64,000 nucleotides of DNA, from contig NC_084667.1 in the NCBI RefSeq assembly GCF_028389875.1, positions 59,312,570 to 59,376,569 of the forward strand, given 5' to 3'. The position numbers and the translations under genes are program-made. How positions within the stretch are numbered: the first letter of the stretch is position 1; each line of letters begins with the position of its first letter. The notes under the pieces were generated by a model that was given only the letters and a program-made list of their open reading frames with translations, was not told the origin of the DNA and did no database searches. Origin of the DNA: Rhea pennata. Its lineage: Eukaryota; Chordata; Aves; Rheiformes; Rheidae. Below, piece by piece: positions 1 to 27,200 of the stretch.

Positions 1-267
1 TATATTTTCACCACTGGGAACTGCATCTGAAAAGCACAAGGATGTAGCTCTTCAGTTTTCTGTTGAATGGCTCTAGAGGCTAGTTATGAACATTGGGTTT
101 CAGGGCTGCTGGCTAATCGTAGTGTGAACTGTCAATGCGCTTTGAAAAAGGTTAATAGGTTTTTAGTGTATCTTGTGCTAGTACTGTGTACTTCAGAAGA
201 GAATTGCATAATAATGAAGATTATGATGATGGATATTAGATTCATTTAAGTTTTTATTAGTTTATAA

Positions 268-15637
<15,370 letters not shown>

Positions 15638-15673
15638 GATTCTTGGACAGAAGCTAGCTAAAATTCCTTTGTG

Positions 15674-15679
15674 AATAAA
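15674..15679 (+). promoter_or_regulatory. KLC1: Candidate KLC1 poly(A) signal, proximal
   Basis: AATAAA 37 bases after the KLC1 stop codon. Use would give a very short 3' UTR, so it may be a minor site. Confidence 0.4.
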
Positions 15680-16195
15680 GAAGCACTGAGACCTTCAAAG
15701 CTTTGGTTCTTCATCATTATGTATAGGAACATCTAATTTGTTGATTTTTTGTGGGGGGAGGAGAGGCAATGGACTGCTGTTTTTACTTTTCTAAACAGTG
15801 ACAATTTTAAATAGAGCATTAGTGAATATTTCGTCTAAAGATAAACTATATAGATAAATATTGCTCATTGCACTGCTCCCATTCATGCTACTTATGTTGA
15901 TTTGTTTAATAGATCTGAATATTACAGCAGCCAAAAACTTGTAAAAATACAAATGCATTTAAAGCATACCAAAATGCAAAGATGCTTGAAAATGCAGGTA
16001 AAATGTGTAGCAGTAAATATATACAGTGCTGGAATGAGAAAAGGATAAATTATGTGCATTACTGTAAAAATTCAGATTCAGTGTACTGTCATGGTGGGGC
16101 TTTTCTTTGTACCACTGATTATTTAATGTTAGAGATCTTATCTGGCAAAACAGCACTTAGACATTGGCTTACTTAACCACTAGACTGAGCTACTA

Positions 16196-16198
<3 letters not shown>

Positions 16199-16262
<64 letters not shown>
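16199..16262. repeat. (TA)30 microsatellite
   Basis: Sixty bases of perfect TA (16201-16260) about 560 bases after the KLC1 stop, probably in its 3' UTR. Self-complementary, so it can extrude as a hairpin or cruciform. Confidence 0.97.
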
Positions 16263-16267
<5 letters not shown>

Positions 16268-17464
16268 AAAAGGATGGTTGGAGTTACCTTATATTTAAAC
16301 AGCATGAATAGCAATACCTGTGACTGCAAATTTGTTATTTGTTGCTATAAGTTTTAGGGCACAATAATCAATGGAAATAGGACCGTTAATGTTGATCAGG
16401 ACAAATAGAAAATGCTTTGACCTTTATCTTCTGTGGTTGAAGAATACTGAAGCTTCAGACTGCAACTGTCCCGGTTCAGCTGCTGTTGCTGTTAGGGAAA
16501 CATCAAGCCTCAGGTTGATTCTTTTCTTCCTTGCCCACTGGAATTCACAGTTCCACCCTCGGCGTGCAGAAGGTGCTCCAGCATTTCCTTGTGCCCAAAT
16601 CCTGCCTTTCTCCGTAACAGCTGACAACAGCAGAAGCAGGTGAAGCAGGCGACTGCACGCTAAAGCCGTTACACTGTGGAGTAGCTGCTGTGCAAAGGAC
16701 CACTCAGATCTGAGGCCCCCAGTGGAAGCACTAGATGTGGCAAGCAACGTGTTTGACCACAGTATGTTAAATCTACTTACAGTTAATATATATGCTGTTT
16801 GTATACAGGACTGCTGCTGGAACTAAGTATGTATGTTTTAAATATTTTATAGACACTAGTATTTCCTTTTGCTTTTCTGTAAAGCTTGTAATTTTGTTCA
16901 TCTTCTGTAAAAACTCCTATTCATGTGAAGTTGGATGAAAAAGTAAAAAAACCCAAAACCTGTGCATACAAATGTATTTGTGGTCGTAGTTGTGTGGCTA
17001 GAAAATGCGAAACAAAATTGACTTTGGGAAGAGCGGGAAATTCATCCAAGGTTAGCACCAACTGAAGGAGAAACGAAAGAACATAAACAAGTTTTAGTGT
17101 TTGAATAGGCTGCGAAGAAGTCCTTAGAATTAGTACTTCTTAGAAGTATATGACTTGTTTTGCATCTGGTTTTAAACTGTGTTACAGTAACTGATGCAAA
17201 AAGTTGTATATGTAATGCACTTGACTATGTTTACTAGGAGGTACCCTATTAGCATCTCTTTTAAAGAAAGTTGCATATGGTATACCTGCTATAAAGAGTG
17301 TTTGGAAACGGTGAGGTATGATGCTGCTAATGTGTAGAAGTTTTTAGCACAGAATAGTGCAATTCATTAATGAATTTGAGCAAAAACAAATTGTTGCTCA
17401 GTTTTCTTAATATATACTCATATAATGTAAACTCTGGAGTTTTAATCTTTTATTAAAGAGCTTT

Positions 17465-17498
<34 letters not shown>

Positions 17499-17500
17499 AT
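17465..17500. repeat. (TA)n microsatellite
   Basis: TA repeat with a single phase slip (TTATAT) in the middle, 1.2 kb after the (TA)30 tract. Confidence 0.93.
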
Positions 17501-20500
17501 CCTTTTTTTTCTTCCAGTAAAACATGTTATATGTACCCATTGGTGAATTCAGTTCTCTGCATAAAGCCTGATTTAATTAGTTTTGTACAGAGAACTATTC
17601 ACAGAGTTGCCAAGCCAGGCGGGTATCTCTCCTAGTCGATGGGCAGGCCTGCGGGAAGACTCTGCCACAACTGTTGCTTCGAAGTCTGACTTCCTAAACA
17701 GGAAAGCTGGTGTGGACACAGAGCTTGCGTTGGTAATAGGGAATTAGTTAAAAGAAACTGAACAACTTAGTTTTGAACCTTCATCTTTCAAATTTAAAGG
17801 GAAATGTTTTTGCAGCCTCTCAAAAAACTGGAACTTTATAAATAGAGATAAAATATTTAACCATGTCAGACTAGACATAAACATTACCTTTCCAAGACTA
17901 TGGTATGTTGATTGTGATAGGCATTTTTCTCATTGAGGGTTTACAGTAGCTTTTGTAGTTGGTGGCATTACTAGTACTGTGCTTTTTAAAGGGCTTAAGC
18001 CCTTATGTAGTGTTTAAGTGTACTGGGAGATGAAGCTAAACTGTTGGCCTAGTGCTTATTAAACAATTCCTGTATTTAAAAGATGGAAAATTTTCAGAGA
18101 AGAAATACAAATTTCAAGACTGTTTGCTATTACATAGATGCTCAAGGGTGATGGCCAAATACTTATCAATCTTATGGTCATAACCCAGGGTACTATTTGG
18201 AGTTTGAGAGAAACTTTGTAAAATACGAAAACAAATCTAAGGTTAAGCTTCATGATTTAATTCCTCAAACCACAAATTAATTACTGTATGGATGTGGTTT
18301 GTATATATTTAAATTTCAGGTGGGCTTCTCAGTTGGCTTTATGTAAGATGGCCTTTCTGAATTCCCTCTGCTCCAGTTGCAGCTAACAGTTTGCATGAAG
18401 TGTACAAGTGAAATGGCCAACTGACTTGAATTCCTACATGTCTTCTGTAACAAACTTAATCACGGTTCTGATGAAACATAAAAGACCTTCAGAATTGACA
18501 GATCTTGTTAGAGAAGCTGCAGGCCTTGGTAGTAGTAGTTTATTCTTAATCTACAATGTTTTTCTTCATTCGGAATAGTAAGCATCAGCTTTATTAAAAA
18601 TGTCATGAAGACTTCAGACTAAGCCAGTTCCAGTAGATTCTCTTTCAATTAGCAGTGGCTTGTTTTTCCGCGGTATACTGTCAGCGAGACAGTGTAGGAA
18701 GAATCGTGTATGAATTGTTACTGATAGAGGTAGGTGCCTGTTCCCTTTAATCTATCTGGTCATGCACTAGTTTTTAGCAATATTGGCAATACCTGGTTTT
18801 GAGTTTAGAGCTTATTAAATATACAGGTGTTATTTTTACAATAATAATTTGCTCCTCTTCTGGAGAAATAACTGAATTAATGCTGTAGCATTTGTGATCA
18901 TAGAACATAGCAGTTAATGGAATGAAATAACCACTGGACATGACTTTTAGAGTTTTGGGTCTTTTCTTAAAACAAAAAAGCTCCTAAAGCCCTCCTGAAT
19001 GGTAGTAATTTAAAATGGTTTCAAGCTTGAGAAGTATTTGTGGTTAAATTAAATGGTTTGATTCCAGCAATTTTAGAAAATAGTGTGATTGTGTTGTGAA
19101 TGTAAAGCAAAAGGGACATGCAGTGCTTCATCTAAAGTGTGTTTACAATACTTGATAGGTTCAAGTTAATTTAGTTTTTGTTATGCAGGTCATATTTTGT
19201 CTGAAAGCTGCTAAGAGAGTTGCATTTTTGGTATTAATGTCAGCCTGTATTGAGAGAATAAATGCTAGAAAGCTGTGATGTGAAGTTTACAGTTTTATTG
19301 TAATGACTTTACATTATCACAGATACACTTTTATAGAAGTATAGGTATAAATGTTGGCTCTTTTAAAAATTGATTAATTTGAAATAATCAAGCATAGATG
19401 CTCAAAATTCCCCTCAAACTGTTTACAACAGACTCACTCTTTTGAATAGTCAAGGTCAGTAGTTTTTTTAAAAAAAGCAGAAGCCCACAACAACAAATGA
19501 AGAAAAACACTGTTGTCATCTGGTTGAGTTCAAAAGATCTCAGTGTTTGAGAAAATAAAGATTTATTCTGATAGTGAAGTGGCAAAACGTGTCTATATTC
19601 TGTTCTTTGGTTATGGCTGCTTTTAATTAAGAGGGATTTAGGGAATCGTAGCTGAAGGTAATTTAACACTCCAGCTACATCTAAAAGCTCTTCAAGCTGC
19701 TCTAGGGCTCTACAGGCATATGCAATGAAGTCAAATAATGAAATATAGTATATGGTTTGGAATAAGTGTAATAAAATGGTTTTAGAACAAGAGCGATTCT
19801 TAGGCTCTCTATATTCATCAGATGCATTCAAGTCACAATTCAAGAATAGAAAGTTGAGTCCTCAGTTCCAATTATGTAGAAGTATTTGTTATACTGTAGT
19901 GTTTGTAGGCTGTAATATAATTAAACCATGTAGCTTTGGTTCTATGCAATTAGTAACGTTATTTTGCGTTTTCTGAGACGGGGTGAAAACAACCAACCCC
20001 AAATCCAACAATAGCAGCAACCATCTTTAGTAATGTTAACTTATCCATCTTGAAAAAAATGATTTTTTTTTAGATAGGTGGATTTCATATTTGTTTAAAA
20101 AAAAAATCTTAAACCTTCCACAATCGACATTAAGATGCTGCAGCTTGATCTCCATGTATATTTACTGTTTGTCACAGCTATGGAAAAAACACAATTCTGA
20201 GTTTACCTGTTTGTTTTAACCCATTAACTTTGAAAATAAATTTCTGCAAATGCTACTTGTAACCAAATAGTAGTAATTCACAGTGATTCGATCAAGGAAC
20301 TTGTAATGAGATTAATCTGTTTCATTACATCTGTTTTGTTAATACTTCAGGGGTGTAAATTCTTTGCAGAAAAATAATTTGGTTTTACTACTTACTTTTC
20401 AAAAGCAATGTTTCCAGAACTGTATATCATGTTTCTGCTGAAAAAGTCCTTTTTTGACTTCACAGAGTTGTAGATTAATCTAAAGTTGTCTAAAAGTTTC

Positions 20501-20674
20501 TAAAGTGTCACTTAGCATTCATTTTTGATGCGTAGAAAATAAAGTATTTAAATGGTTTTACAGGATAAAGATAGGTATACTTACACCTTCTAGAATGTAA
20601 ATCTTTCATGTAAAAATTACTTACTTGGATTTTTCTTGTATAAAAGCAAATCTCAATTGTGAAATCCAAAGATG

Positions 20675-20680
20675 AATAAA
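20675..20680 (+). promoter_or_regulatory. KLC1: Candidate KLC1 poly(A) signal, distal
   Basis: AATAAA followed about 30 bases later by GAGTGTGTTT, the layout of a cleavage site with a GT-rich downstream element. It would imply a 5 kb 3' UTR. Competing hexamers at 19257 and 20235 cannot be excluded. Confidence 0.3.
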
Positions 20681-23442
20681 GCTGTATAAATGGAAGGTTC
20701 TTAAATAGAGTGTGTTTATTATTTAAAACTACTACTGCCAAAGCAGTGCTTTTAAAATGAAGAGCAAGTGTAACTGTTGATGGATGATTTTGTGCAGAGC
20801 AGATGCTTCTCAAAATAACTTGGGGCATCTACTCTTCACAGGTTTATAAGCTCTGGAAGTAAGTGCAGTTCAGGAAAAGGATAGATGCTTTAAATATTTT
20901 TAGTAAAACTGCAGATGAAAATTTAACTAGTGGACTGACTGCAATATAAATATGGGGATCTGTTAGGTGCTAGAGATTCAGATTGTGTGTGACACTAAGC
21001 TGGGAAGCGTACTGCAAAGTGTTCCAACACAGATTCAGCTGCAGAGTCAAGTAAGGACCAAAATGGGCAATGGCAAAGATTTGCTCAAGAAAGGTATTAT
21101 TTAAAGTAGTTAGTTAGTAAAACTCCCCTTTCTCTCCCTCCCCTTTCCTCCCATCAAGTAAACTGGGACTTAAGTTACAGAATTAACTGTGGTTCTTTAA
21201 TGCTTCCATCTTATTCCAGAGAGCAGTGAGGTTTCAGCCTGAGCTACCACAGTATTACAAAACAGACAAGACCTATCCTGACTGAGTGGTTCACAGTGAG
21301 GCAGGCCCCAGGGGTCCTCGCCTGCCTGGGCTTTAATGACGCTCTGTAACTGGAATCAGCAAACGCCTCCTCAGGAGTTCTCACAAATCAACTCCAATAG
21401 CAGACAGCTTTTATTTTTTAAAAAAGAATTATTTTTATAGTAGGATGTGCAAAATACTGTTTAAAGTCCCTGTCCCAGATAAATAGGCCAGGAATAGAAA
21501 ACAGTAATAGGAGTGTTAGCAATGGTACATTTGTTCATCTTCATTAAAATGTTTCAAGGAGGGGGTGGAACGTACAGAGGTACCCTGAGCTCTAACCTAC
21601 AGCAGTTTAATTTTCTCTTTAGACTGAGTACACTTGTAATTTTCGTGGTTGGATTTTTATTAAAAACACAAGACAGCATGGTCATTTTTTGAATATACAG
21701 AGCTGAATAAGGCATTAAAAAGGGGTTTTAAAGTCAATTTCAGTTTATGCTATTGCACAACAGAAGGGGGTCTCAGAAGTCCTGCTTGGAGTGTCCTTCC
21801 TTCAGTGCCAAGGCCTGCCTGTGTATATTCTGCTGAAGGACTTCCCTGAGGCAGTCATGCTCGCCATCTCGTCTTACATCTCACTTTCTTGCATCGTACT
21901 TTTCTGTTCTCTGAGAGGTCTGCTGCCGGAGGCTCCCAGCAGACTTGTAACAGCTGCACAAAACTTCCTTTATGCTGCCCAGCTGTGTGCTGTGACAAGA
22001 CACGGAGGCATCCTTGAAGACTATTACAGGGGGATAGGGGAAAGGAAGATTTCCTACCAGAAATGTAGTAGGGTTGTGATGTACTTGAAGAATGTAAAAG
22101 GAATGATCCTGGACTTACATTTTACTGCGTGATGGTACTGAGGGAAGATGCTCACGCTTTAACAATGGACTGGAGCCTCACAAAACTAAAAGAGCTTTAT
22201 GACTACAGAACTGGCCCCTTGTACTTACCCTAGAAGGAATTTTTTTATTATAGACCATGGAGAACTGAATGTTCTCATTAGCAGAAAGGCTTAACTGAAA
22301 ACGTAATTTTAAAGGAAAACAAAAGACCAGAATGAGACAGATGCTGCCTTTGGGCATCCTGCCTGAAAGCTTAACAAGTACCTGATACAAGTGAGCCATC
22401 CAAGTCGCACAGGCAGAATGAGGTCTAATGTCTTTAGAAAACATGCCTAAGTAACTTTTCATCTAGCTGGCTTTCACAATGAATGTAATGCAAGTGATGA
22501 TGGCTGGAAAGGGAAACTGTAGCAGAGGACAGAAAAAGATGTGATGAACAGTAACAAAAAGCAAGCTGTAAAGGAAACAATGTAAAGATAATGAAAACCC
22601 CTGGAAAGAGCTATAGCTCCGTGAATGGATGAAAACACCCAACAGTGCCATTCAGAAAACACAGCAAGATTTAGCTTGGGCCTAGCTGTAAGGACATACA
22701 GTGATCATTGCTTATGCATAGGCGCACACAGCAGAGAAGACAACAGTATAGTCTACTGCACTTTGAAATACAGAGCAGCAAGGGAAGGAAGGAAAGCTGT
22801 TTTAGATCTGATAAGCCTGTGTGGAGATTCACAGGAAGGTGTTGGACAGCTAATACCTTGATTTGTAGAGCTAGCTAGATAGAGCACTAATCTACAGTAG
22901 AAAGCTCACCAGCGAGTTGCTTGTGTTTTTGAACAAGGTTTTGCAGAGAGAAGGCAGAGGGACAGTAAGGCAAGGAGACCACCACCCTGCACTGAACAGC
23001 AATGGCAAAAATTGTTTAGAAAACAGACACTACAGAAATAAGATGAGTAGAACCAGAAAACAGTCAGGAACACTAAATACACCTTACAGAACAGAGCCAC
23101 CTGTATAGCCAAGAACATGAATGGAGCTCACGCTCTGACACCATCTGGTTACCACTCAGTGAGTTTCAGACAAAGGCAAACAGAACAAGGGGGTTGGGGT
23201 GTGCCGTTGGCTTGTTTAAACGGAAGAGGCTAAACAGGCTTTTGCTGTGAGGAAAGCAAGCTGGAAAGCAGGAAAAGTGGAAAAAGAGCAGGCTGGAATG
23301 AATAATGTTAGTGGAATCTCTGGATCTGTGACTGACTAATCCTGTCCTTTTAGGTCTGTTTTGCCTCTCATAGCTACCACTGCTTGTGTGACCCTATAAT
23401 TCTTTCTTTACTTTTCCAGATAACATGTAGAAGTTACATAGT

Positions 23443-23443
<1 letters not shown>

Positions 23444-23480
<37 letters not shown>
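23444..23480. repeat. A37 homopolymer
   Basis: Thirty-seven consecutive A on the plus strand. No retroposed gene body or target-site duplication was recognised beside it. It lies just beyond a possible end of XRCC3. Confidence 0.97.
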
Positions 23481-23484
<4 letters not shown>

Positions 23485-23552
23485 TTTGATTAAAATTATC
23501 AAGTACTTTAAGGTCTTTCTTCCTGTTTGTCCTAACATGAAGAACAAGTGTT

Positions 23553-23558
23553 TTTATT
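23553..23558 (-). promoter_or_regulatory. XRCC3: Candidate XRCC3 poly(A) signal
   Basis: TTTATT on the plus strand is AATAAA for XRCC3, about 470 bases past its stop. It is the nearest canonical hexamer I found downstream; other ends are possible. Confidence 0.4.
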
Positions 23559-24029
23559 AAAAGAAGTCAGCTGATCTGTGACAAAGGTTATTTGTGAGGC
23601 CCTAAAAATAGAAAAATGGCTATGCTTAATGCCAACATGAGAACTAGACATACAAGCAGGCAGCATTAACTGGTTGAATTTGTGCCCCTTTGGGGTCTGA
23701 GAGCAGAAAAGGTATATTATTGCAGTTATGCTGTTTTTAGAGTAGTGTGCTATTAAAAAAAATTAAAAGTCAGGTCTCCTTAACATAGCGATCTCCACAT
23801 CACACTGCATTATGCTGTCTTACCTGCCACAGCTTTACTCTCCTTCAGAATACTTACCTCAAGATGAAAAGCTGATGATATATCTAAATATAGAAACAGC
23901 AGCTTTTCACAATGGAGAAGACGCTTTAAAATGTATTGTCATGTCACCTTTTATGTATTTCAGGATCCATTTCTCTCATCTGCGAGCAGCCTCAGGTTAC
24001 TAAAAATTCTTCATGTAGCACAGTAAATT

Positions 24030-24288
24030 CTATGAATTTTTGAAGCATGATGCCATACTATGCAATGGATTTATTCCTTTCACACCTTCCAATTTTACTG
24101 TATAGTAGCAAAAAGATGGAGGGAGATGGGGAGCAAAAACTACTCTTAAAGTCCTCACACTTCCAGTGTGGTGTAACATAACTCCAGAAAACTGTTCAGG
24201 TTGTGATACTCGACTGACCATCAATCTCATTAGCAGTTGATTTGCCCAGGTTATTCCAAGTGCTGGAGAAACTCTGTTATCCACTGCA
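24030..24288 (-). CDS. XRCC3: XRCC3 last coding exon
   Basis: Acceptor TTCTTTATAG next to 24288. The first base completes Ser, then [17 protein letters not shown] to the TAG at 24030-24032. A second AG five bases inside (TGCAG) would break the frame with the preceding exon, so the outer one was chosen. The last residues ([11 protein letters not shown]) do not resemble the human end. Confidence 0.94.
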
Positions 24289-27200
24289 CTATAAAGAAAG
24301 CATTGCAGATTTCCACATGTATGAATTTAATATGAAACACCTTGAGTTTGATTATAACTAAAAATCATCTACTGTCTTATATATTTAGTACCATTTGCTC
24401 TATTTAAAGCTGTAGAGATTACACAGTGTACTCACAACAGTAAACGCTAGGTTTCCTCTATAGTCAGCTGAGAGCTGGAAGAGGAAGAGTGCTTTTATAC
24501 AGAATAGTTCAGTCATTCTTCAAACTTCAGCCATGGTGAATACCTGCCTCTGTCTTGAAGAATCCCCTCTTGCAGCAGGAAAATAGTAATAGAAAAGTGT
24601 TTGAACTTAAAATACTTTTGGCCCTGAATTCCATTAGAAGCTACGTTTAGAAATGCTGGATAGATATAACACTATTTATATATGTATGCATGCATGTATG
24701 TGGGGTGTGTATGTGTGCGTGTGTGTGTGTATATATACACACACACACATATATATATAAAATATATATATTTTTTCAATTTATCAAAGCTTAAAACAAT
24801 CTTCTTCCTGGAGAATATACAATCTCTCCAGTAAAGAGTTACAGTTATCTTCTTCTTTGTCAAATTCTGAATCAGGAGGGCCTATGTTAACTTCTCAAAA
24901 AGAAGTATGTTTTTAACTCCTAGCTTATGTAATAAATTAAGATTATCATTAGCCTTCAAACAAAACTCTATCTGCTTGAATTCTATTAATCTCTTGATGT
25001 CAAAAAACAGTTGTTGCTCAGATTTTTTTCTTATAACAGCAACAACCACCACCACCCACAAGGCTGAGTTGCTATATTTTTCTAAACAGACAGAAAATAT
25101 ACCCAATTATATCAGAAACAAGAAGAGATACAAATTCTCCAGTGTTACCAAGTACAGCAGCCATTAACTCCAGAGAATTTTTTCCCCAACCTACTCCCTG
25201 TGGTAACGGGTTACCACATAACTGGATACTATGTGGTTTTTTTTCCTTCCAACTTACAGCACAGTAGGTATTACTGCTCTCCAGCAAATACAACTTGTTG
25301 GGTAGCTCCACTGCTGCTCTTAATATGTTCTTATAGTTTATATGGAAGTTAAAGAAAAATACGCTGCTTATATGCTTCTATGTATGACATTGTTACATTT
25401 CCTTTTGCAGAAGATGACTTACCTACAATTGCACTGAGCAGCTTCTGATTCACTCACTGCATCAGTCACCTAAATCAGAAAAGTAATATTTGAAGTTGAC
25501 TTGTAGTTATGTATTTATTTTTGGCAAACAGAAGGAAAGGGAATGAAGCCAATAAAATTCAAAATATTGAATTTAATATATAAAACCCCTTTTCTTTCAA
25601 AGTTAACTAAAGGAGTTGTGAAGTGTTAGCTTAGTTCACAGCACTTCAACAATTTAGCTAGATAAAGTTTGTATGAATGTAACTGCTATTAGATGCTGAA
25701 TCTATTAAAAGAAACACTAAAGAAAAACCTCACACCACACACACCTTTTCCATACTTAAGCTTTTGTATGTGTAGATAAAAGGTACTGATACTCAAATCT
25801 CAAAAAGCTGTGTAATTCCTAATGAATTTACTACTTTCAAAGGCCTGTCCGATCAAGTTTAAATGATAAATTTTGAAAAAGCTAAAATTTACTGGTTTAA
25901 ACTGGTTTAAAGAAACTGGAAGTTTCTATTTGTCATTAAGACTCAGTTGACAGCATCCCTTTAAAAGCAACACCTACAAATCTGTCTACACAAACCTTCC
26001 CCCCAACAACCATTAATATAATGGCCTTATAAAGTAAGAAGTATTTGTCATGTTGTACCTGGTTAATGCACATTATTGGAGTCCTGAATCTAGTGCTTAA
26101 GCTGTGTAGCTGTGCTCCAAACATCTGCAAATACCGAGCTTTCGTAACAGAGTCTGAAACTCCAAATTCGCATCGAAACAAAGCTGCAATAGAGTCTATG
26201 ACCACCAGCCGCACCATGCCTCTTGTGAGCAGTAAAGAAATCCTTTTAGTAATGCAGTTGTGGAAGGTGTCCTATCACAAAATACAAACCCCTGAGATTG
26301 AAATAATTCAAATAATATTTGTAAGATTAAGATAGTCACTTAAATGTAAGCTGTCAGAGTTTCTAATCATAGAATAAGTTTGTGGATCTGTAAGTTTTGC
26401 TGGTAAAAATTTAAGAGGTGTCTTATGGTTTTATCTAAAACAAACAAAGGAAGCTATACACAGCCTGTGTATATCATGAACAATCTACTGAAGTTATTTG
26501 CAGCTGTACTCACTTAAATCAAGTATGTACAGCTGCTCCCAGATCTCAAGAATGCAATAGTAAAGTCCTGACCCACTCCTATTTTGCAGCAGTAGTTCTC
26601 ACTGAAATACTGAGGACTCAAGACTAGCATTACATTCAAAACAGAAGTTAAAGACTATCCTGCTGTTCCGCTAATGATGTTTCGTAATAAAATACACACC
26701 TACTATATCAAACCTACCTTGGTCAAAAGTCCTATTAATACAGTATCTGCAACTTATTTCCTCTTTTTCATAAAAAAGATTTATCAATTGAATATTTCGA
26801 AGACACCCAAACTTTCCAATTACAGGAAGTTTTTACTAGCAAATACTTTGCAGAGTGTAACTTCATATAATAATAGTCATACTCGTCAGAGTAAAGGCTA
26901 TTCTAGCCACATCTTGTCTTTAGCAGTGGTCTACAATAGCTGAGTAAAAAGGAGAGCAAGCGTACAATAATCTTAGCTTCTAGGTATCAATGATTCAGGG
27001 GCAACATTAGAAAAAAAAAGCCACAAACAATAACCAGACAGTTATAGTTCTTTTGATTGGTGCCATTCTTTACGAAGAAATAGGAGCTCATGGCTAAAAG
27101 CTTACATGCAACCAAAATTATATGTAATATCTTTCAATACTCCACAGCTATTAGAACTAGATTGTAATTCTCAAATCTGAATTGCAGTAAGATCCATTCT

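Larger units (their letters stand above)
15638..24029. other. KLC1 3' UTR and KLC1-XRCC3 intergenic region
   Basis: 8.4 kb after the KLC1 stop and before the XRCC3 stop, where the genes converge. Candidate KLC1 poly(A) signals (AATAAA) lie at 15674, 19257, 20235 and 20675. The last is followed by a GT-rich stretch, but the true end cannot be told from sequence alone. It contains a (TA)30 tract, a second TA tract and an A37 tract. The longest open frame (19388-19843, minus, 151 codons) has no recognisable domain. No conserved gene was recognised. Confidence 0.7.

Noticed and set aside
16371-16747. Overlapping open frames of 90 (plus) and 107 (minus) codons after KLC1
   Set aside because: Locally GC-richer sequence, no recognisable domain, and both strands are open at once.
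21791-22132. 113-codon open frame between KLC1 and XRCC3
   Set aside because: Begins with GTG, no domain, no splice or promoter context. Likely chance.
15638-24029. Search for the short KLC1 tail exon recalled as RKMKLGLVK and for COA8 or other neighbours
   Set aside because: No matching reading was found on either strand by eye; absence is not proven.
24284-24284. Alternative acceptor TGCAG five bases inside the last XRCC3 exon
   Set aside because: It would break the reading frame set by the preceding exon, which ends with two bases of a Ser codon.
24672-24863. Minus-strand open frame rich in Tyr, Ile, Thr and His
   Set aside because: Pure translation of the compound TA/CA microsatellite.
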